Origin: an uncultured Bacteroidales bacterium
GTDB taxonomy: Bacteria > Bacteroidota > Bacteroidia > Bacteroidales > Bacteroidaceae
Length of the DNA: 64,000 bases
Reading direction: 5' to 3'
NCBI GenBank assembly: GCA_902799655.1
Contig: CADCBH010000006.1
Location: 1,197-65,196 of the forward strand
Shown here: positions 60,631 through 64,000 of the stretch, piece after piece
Layout of the letters: each line of letters begins with the position of its first letter
Numbering within the stretch: the stretch's first letter is position 1
Program-made: the position numbers and the translations under genes
Notes under the pieces: generated by a model
What the model saw: only the letters and a program-made list of their open reading frames with translations
The model's database searches: none
Told to the model about the DNA's origin: nothing

Positions 60631-62181
60631 TTAATAGTTGTTAGGCTTCAGTGAGGGGTCAGCATCGAGCTCGCTCTGAGCCAGAGGGATGTACTTCTTT
60701 GAAGGTGTCCATGAGTTGGTGCGATAGCCATAGGTGTCAGGAACGAGCACTGTCGAGGCCTTCTGAGTAGCACCGCTGATACCCTCAGCACGTACGAGGT
60801 CGAAATAGCGCTTGCCCTCGCCACAGAACTCCAGGTGACGCTCGGTGAGAATGTCGTCGATGGTGACACCATTCAGAGCAGCCAGACCAGCACGAGCACG
60901 AACCTCGTTCACGTAGCCAGTAGCCTCTGCCACGCTACCACCTGTCTGCAACAGCAGTTCAGCAGCGTTGAGCAGTGTCTCGGCATAGCGATAGATACGC
61001 TTGTTGTTGTTGTAGTTCAGGTTCTTCGAAGTCGGGCAGTCCTGATTGTTCTTCGACTGTGGACGATACTTGCCGTGCCAGATGTGGGTATCCTGATAGC
61101 GCTCTGTATAGGTATAGCCGCGAACATCCCAGCAGGTAGCGTTGCGACGCTTGTCGTTGTCAGCATACATATTGTAAGCCTCTAAGCGCATAGGCAGGAA
61201 GCCCCAACCGTCGTTACCAGTATCCCATCCGTCGCCACCCTTCCAGCTGTTGGGAGAGCAGAGTGTGGGGAATACGGTACCACCAGCGTTGATGGCTGCT
61301 GCACCCCAGTCGCGCTGAGCCTGGTCGTCGTTGTAGTTAATCTCGAAGATGCTCTCTTCGCACCATTCGCCACTCTCGTCCCACAGGTCGTCGAAGCTGG
61401 GATTCAGCTTGTAGCTGCCATCAGCGATGATCTGCTTCATGTAGGCGAGCGCCTGCGGATAGCGTGCGCTGTCGTTCTGGTACATCACCATTTCAGCATA
61501 CAGCATCATGGCGAAGGCCTGGCTCACGCGTCCTGCCTCAGCATTGCTCCAGCGCATGGGCAGCACACCAGCAGCGATGATATCCTCCAGCTCTGGCATC
61601 AGCTTGCCGTAGATCTCGTCAGCAGTCAGCTGCGGAGCAGTATATGGCATAGTCAGGTTCTCCAGATAGAAGGGCACGTTGCCATAGTAGTGCCACAGGA
61701 TATTATAGTAGTACACGCGAAGCAGACGAGCCTGAGCGTCCATGCCTTTGATGAAGTTGTCAGGCAGTTTGCCCTCGTTCCATCCAGCATACTTGATGGC
61801 GTCGTTACAGCGCTTGATACCACTGTAGAAGTCGCCCCAGAGGGTAGCCAGCGTATTGTTGCCGTCAGCCTCGAAGTTGAACAGGCGGTGCCAGTGCTGG
61901 TTGTCGGTATTGTCGCTACCGCCTACCCAGAAGTCGTCACCCATGATTTCGCCATCAACAGTCAGGTCGTTATAGGCAGTACCGTCCCAGTCGGGCCAGT
62001 GCAGCGGTGCATAGGCTGAAGTGAGTGCCTCTTCCAGGGTCTCACGGGTAGTATAGTATTCTTCGAGGGGCTCACCCGTAGGATTCTTCACCTCGAGGAA
62101 GTCTTTGGAGCAGGAAGTGAGGCTGGCAGCGATGCCACAGCACACGAACCCTGCAGAAAGAAAATGATATATCTTGTTCAT
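60631..62181 (-). CDS. susD: SusD/RagB-family nutrient-binding lipoprotein
   Basis: A 516-aa SusD family lipoprotein that caps the TonB-dependent SusC transporter. Signal MNKIYHFLSAGFVCCG and lipobox LTSC-S; TPR-type helical scaffold; conserved C-terminal RYAETLLNAAELLL and YGYRTNSW segments. It lies 20 nt after the susC stop. Confidence 0.95.
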   Translation of the reverse strand: MNKIYHFLSAGFVCCGIAASLTSCSKDFLEVKNPTGEPLEEYYTTRETLEEALTSAYAPLHWPDWDGTAYNDLTVDGEIMGDDFWVGGSDNTDNQHWHRLFNFEADGNNTLATLWGDFYSGIKRCNDAIKYAGWNEGKLPDNFIKGMDAQARLLRVYYYNILWHYYGNVPFYLENLTMPYTAPQLTADEIYGKLMPELEDIIAAGVLPMRWSNAEAGRVSQAFAMMLYAEMVMYQNDSARYPQALAYMKQIIADGSYKLNPSFDDLWDESGEWCEESIFEINYNDDQAQRDWGAAAINAGGTVFPTLCSPNSWKGGDGWDTGNDGWGFLPMRLEAYNMYADNDKRRNATCWDVRGYTYTERYQDTHIWHGKYRPQSKNNQDCPTSKNLNYNNNKRIYRYAETLLNAAELLLQTGGSVAEATGYVNEVRARAGLAALNGVTIDDILTERHLEFCGEGKRYFDLVRAEGISGATQKASTVLVPDTYGYRTNSWTPSKKYIPLAQSELDADPSLKPNNY

Positions 62182-62201
62182 AGTCTTATGTCTTTTTATG
62201 A

Positions 62202-64000
62202 TTAGAGTGAAACATTGAATCCTACTGTGAATGTGCGAGCTTGCGGATAGACACCGTAGTCAACACCGAGGCTGGTAGAACCTGAACCGATTTCAGGATC
62301 GAAGCCCCAATACTTGGTCCATGTGAAGAGGTTCTCAGCACGTGCGAAGACGCGGAAGCGGTTGATACCCACCTTGTTGGTCAGCTGACGTGGAATGGTG
62401 TATCCCAGTGTCAGGTTCTTCAGGCGCAGGTAGCTGCCGTCTTGGATATACATATCGCTGCACACCCAGTTCTTCGAGTTGCCCAGCGTAGGCACAGAGC
62501 TTGAGGTGCCCTCACCAGTCCAGCGCTGCAGCACCCAGGTGGGATAGTTACCTGATGCGATGTCCTGACGATAGGTAGCGTCGAAGACGTCAGCACCACT
62601 GACACCCTGGAAGAATACGCTCAGGTCGAATCCCTTCCACTCAGCGTTGAAGGTCAGACCAAAGGTCCAGTCGGGTACACCGTTACCGATGTTGGTACGG
62701 TCGTCTGGTGTAATCTTGTTATCGTTGTTGGTATCTACGAAGCGGAAGTCACCAGGTGCCGATGTTGTACCGTACTGTGTATTGTAAGCATCAGCCTCTG
62801 CCTGATTCTGCAGGATGCCGTTAGTCTTGTAACCATAGAAGAATGGGAAGGGCTGACCGTTCTCAGCACGTGTGCCACCATCAGCAAACTGGCTGATGCC
62901 ATAGTTCAGGAAGCCAGTGTCGTTACCCAGGTTCTTCAATTCATTCTTCAGATAGGCGGCATTACCCTTGATGGCGAAGTTGGCATCGGCAATGTTCCAT
63001 TTGTAGCCAAGCTCAAACTCCCAACCCTTGTTCTCCATATCACCGACGTTGGCGAGCGGACGAGCCTCACCGACGTAGCTGGGGATAGGCATCTCAATGA
63101 TCATACCGTTGGTCTTCTTGATATAGTAGTCAACGCTGAAGGTCAGCTTGTTGTTCCAGAAACCGAAGTCAACACCGATATTGGTCTGCTCGCTCTCCTC
63201 CCACTTCAGGTCTTCGTTGGCCAGGCGGTTAGCCTTAGAGCCATAAGCCATCGAGGCGTTCTGTCCGTAGTAGTAGTTGCTTGAGCCACCAGTAGCAGTC
63301 AGTGTGGTATAGGCGAAGTCGCCGATGTTGTCGTTACCGTTCTTACCCCAGCTGGCGCGAATCTTCAAGTTGTTCAGCCAGTCGCGGGTGTCCTTCATGA
63401 AGGCCTCGTTCATCACGTTCCAACCTAATGAGAATGAGGGGAATGTACCGTATTTATAGTTCGAACCGAAGCGGCTTGAACCATCACGACGGATAGTAGC
63501 CTGGACCATGTAGCGCTCGTCGTAGTTATAGCTGGCACGAGCGAAGAGTGACGACAGGCGATGCTCTGTATAGGGGCCGCCCCATACGTTAGCGATTGCC
63601 TTCACGCCAATAATCTTGCCATCAGCATCGAGTGTAGTCTCATACATACCGCCAGTGGTATAGTTGATGCTGGGCTTGTTGACATTCACCAGGTTCCAGT
63701 GTGAGCCACCCAGCTCGTCACCAGTGGTCTTCAGTGCCGACTGTCCGAGTACCACGCTGAAGCTGTGCTTGTCGATGGTCTTGTCGTAGGTCAGCGTGTT
63801 CTCAATCTGCCATGTAGAGTTGTTACCTTTGTATGATGTAGCTTGTGTGTGGTCGCTATTGTTGTTACCAGAGAGGTAGAACTTCTGCTTGGTGGCAGCG
63901 TCGTAGCCCCAGAATGAGAGCTCGGCACTGTAGGTGAAGTGGTATTTCAGCTCGTCAAACAGCTGCAGGTCGATAGAGAATCTGGGCATGAACTTATGGC
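62202..64000 (-). CDS. susC: SusC/RagA-family TonB-dependent transporter (C-terminal part)
   Basis: At least 599 codons of the barrel of a SusC-like outer-membrane transporter; the frame is open through the right edge, so signal peptide, regulatory domain and plug are outside the window. The methionine at 63989 is internal. Barrel features: SSLFARASYNYDERYMVQATIRRDGSS, NLKIRASWGKNGND, and the C-terminal aromatic strand ending FTVGFNVSL. It imports oligosaccharides with SusD. First gene visible of the beta-glucan locus. Confidence 0.96.
   Translation of the reverse strand, partial: HKFMPRFSIDLQLFDELKYHFTYSAELSFWGYDAATKQKFYLSGNNNSDHTQATSYKGNNSTWQIENTLTYDKTIDKHSFSVVLGQSALKTTGDELGGSHWNLVNVNKPSINYTTGGMYETTLDADGKIIGVKAIANVWGGPYTEHRLSSLFARASYNYDERYMVQATIRRDGSSRFGSNYKYGTFPSFSLGWNVMNEAFMKDTRDWLNNLKIRASWGKNGNDNIGDFAYTTLTATGGSSNYYYGQNASMAYGSKANRLANEDLKWEESEQTNIGVDFGFWNNKLTFSVDYYIKKTNGMIIEMPIPSYVGEARPLANVGDMENKGWEFELGYKWNIADANFAIKGNAAYLKNELKNLGNDTGFLNYGISQFADGGTRAENGQPFPFFYGYKTNGILQNQAEADAYNTQYGTTSAPGDFRFVDTNNDNKITPDDRTNIGNGVPDWTFGLTFNAEWKGFDLSVFFQGVSGADVFDATYRQDIASGNYPTWVLQRWTGEGTSSSVPTLGNSKNWVCSDMYIQDGSYLRLKNLTLGYTIPRQLTNKVGINRFRVFARAENLFTWTKYWGFDPEIGSGSTSLGVDYGVYPQARTFTVGFNVSL

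Noticed and set aside
1-64000. Search for tRNA, rRNA, IS or phage genes
   Set aside because: No tRNA-like TTCGA arm with matching acceptor, rRNA motif, transposase or integrase was recognised by eye; a covariance or HMM scan would be decisive.

Overview
The window looks like chromosomal DNA of a Bacteroidales member, most likely Prevotella/Segatella-like. This rests on recurrent TAnnTTTG -7 promoter boxes (with a TTTG about 19-20 bp upstream where it could be checked), Bacteroidetes-specific families (SusC/SusD, DUF4494, DUF4270, DUF6377-type regulator, TamL-like lipoprotein BamA homologue, single-domain GT5 protein), Cys-lipobox lipoproteins, and polyamine (nspC) and succinate/propionate (mce, mmdA, mmdC) genes. 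Species is not determinable from sequence reading alone. No rRNA, tRNA, CRISPR array, integrase, transposase or phage gene was recognised.

Layout. 1-930: a truncated fimbrillin-like lipoprotein, a 45-aa peptide gene and AT-rich spacer. 931-2229: a thioredoxin-fold gene, then an intergenic region holding a complete cobalamin riboswitch plus terminator on the minus strand with no gene downstream of it. 2230-18440: housekeeping genes (prfA, pyrF, phosphohexomutase, TPR protein, patatin, trmD, nspC, thrS, a catalytically degenerate WecB-like protein, a beta-helix lipoprotein, rubrerythrin, and a fur-purA-hisS operon). 18511-21568: an araC-like/dpp3/alkD-like operon divergent from recQ. 23511-32783: EFR1 ferredoxin, a pseudokinase-DUF4494-yggS operon, aminotransferase, FtsX-type permease, WalJ-like hydrolase, small lipoprotein, TamL. 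32784-35012: a decayed or rearranged patch with an elaborate inverted repeat, fused remnants of an LD-carboxypeptidase and a GH3-acyl-adenylate-type gene, and a membrane AraC regulator. 35122-45372: TrmH-type methyltransferase, a nitroreductase-DUF2520-kdsC-maf operon, GNAT protein, TonB-dependent receptor plus omega-amidase, and mce-mmdA-small ORF-mmdC. 45451-51620: panC-panD, divergent GT5/DUF4270/43-aa ORF, and uvrD/pcrA with 9-bp-phased CTAG arrays.

51622-64000: a minus-strand polysaccharide utilisation locus: susC (cut by the window edge), susD, a large surface glycan-binding lipoprotein with duplicated C-terminal modules, a BACON-GH16 endo-beta-glucanase lipoprotein, a CotH-family protein and a GH3 beta-glucosidase. 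It ends at a terminator and is followed by a TPR/transmembrane/HTH regulator. The GH16 plus GH3 content points to a beta-1,3-type (laminarin-like) or mixed-linkage glucan as substrate (inference).

Most noteworthy: the orphan B12 riboswitch pointing antisense into a thioredoxin gene; the two CTAG arrays with identical 9-bp pitch in and beside uvrD; the triple-TTGCAGT inverted repeat around a 22-bp AT palindrome; repeat elements inserted in frame in nspC and a TrmH-type gene; near-leaderless promoters; and a terminator hairpin encoded inside the last codons of a 43-aa ORF.
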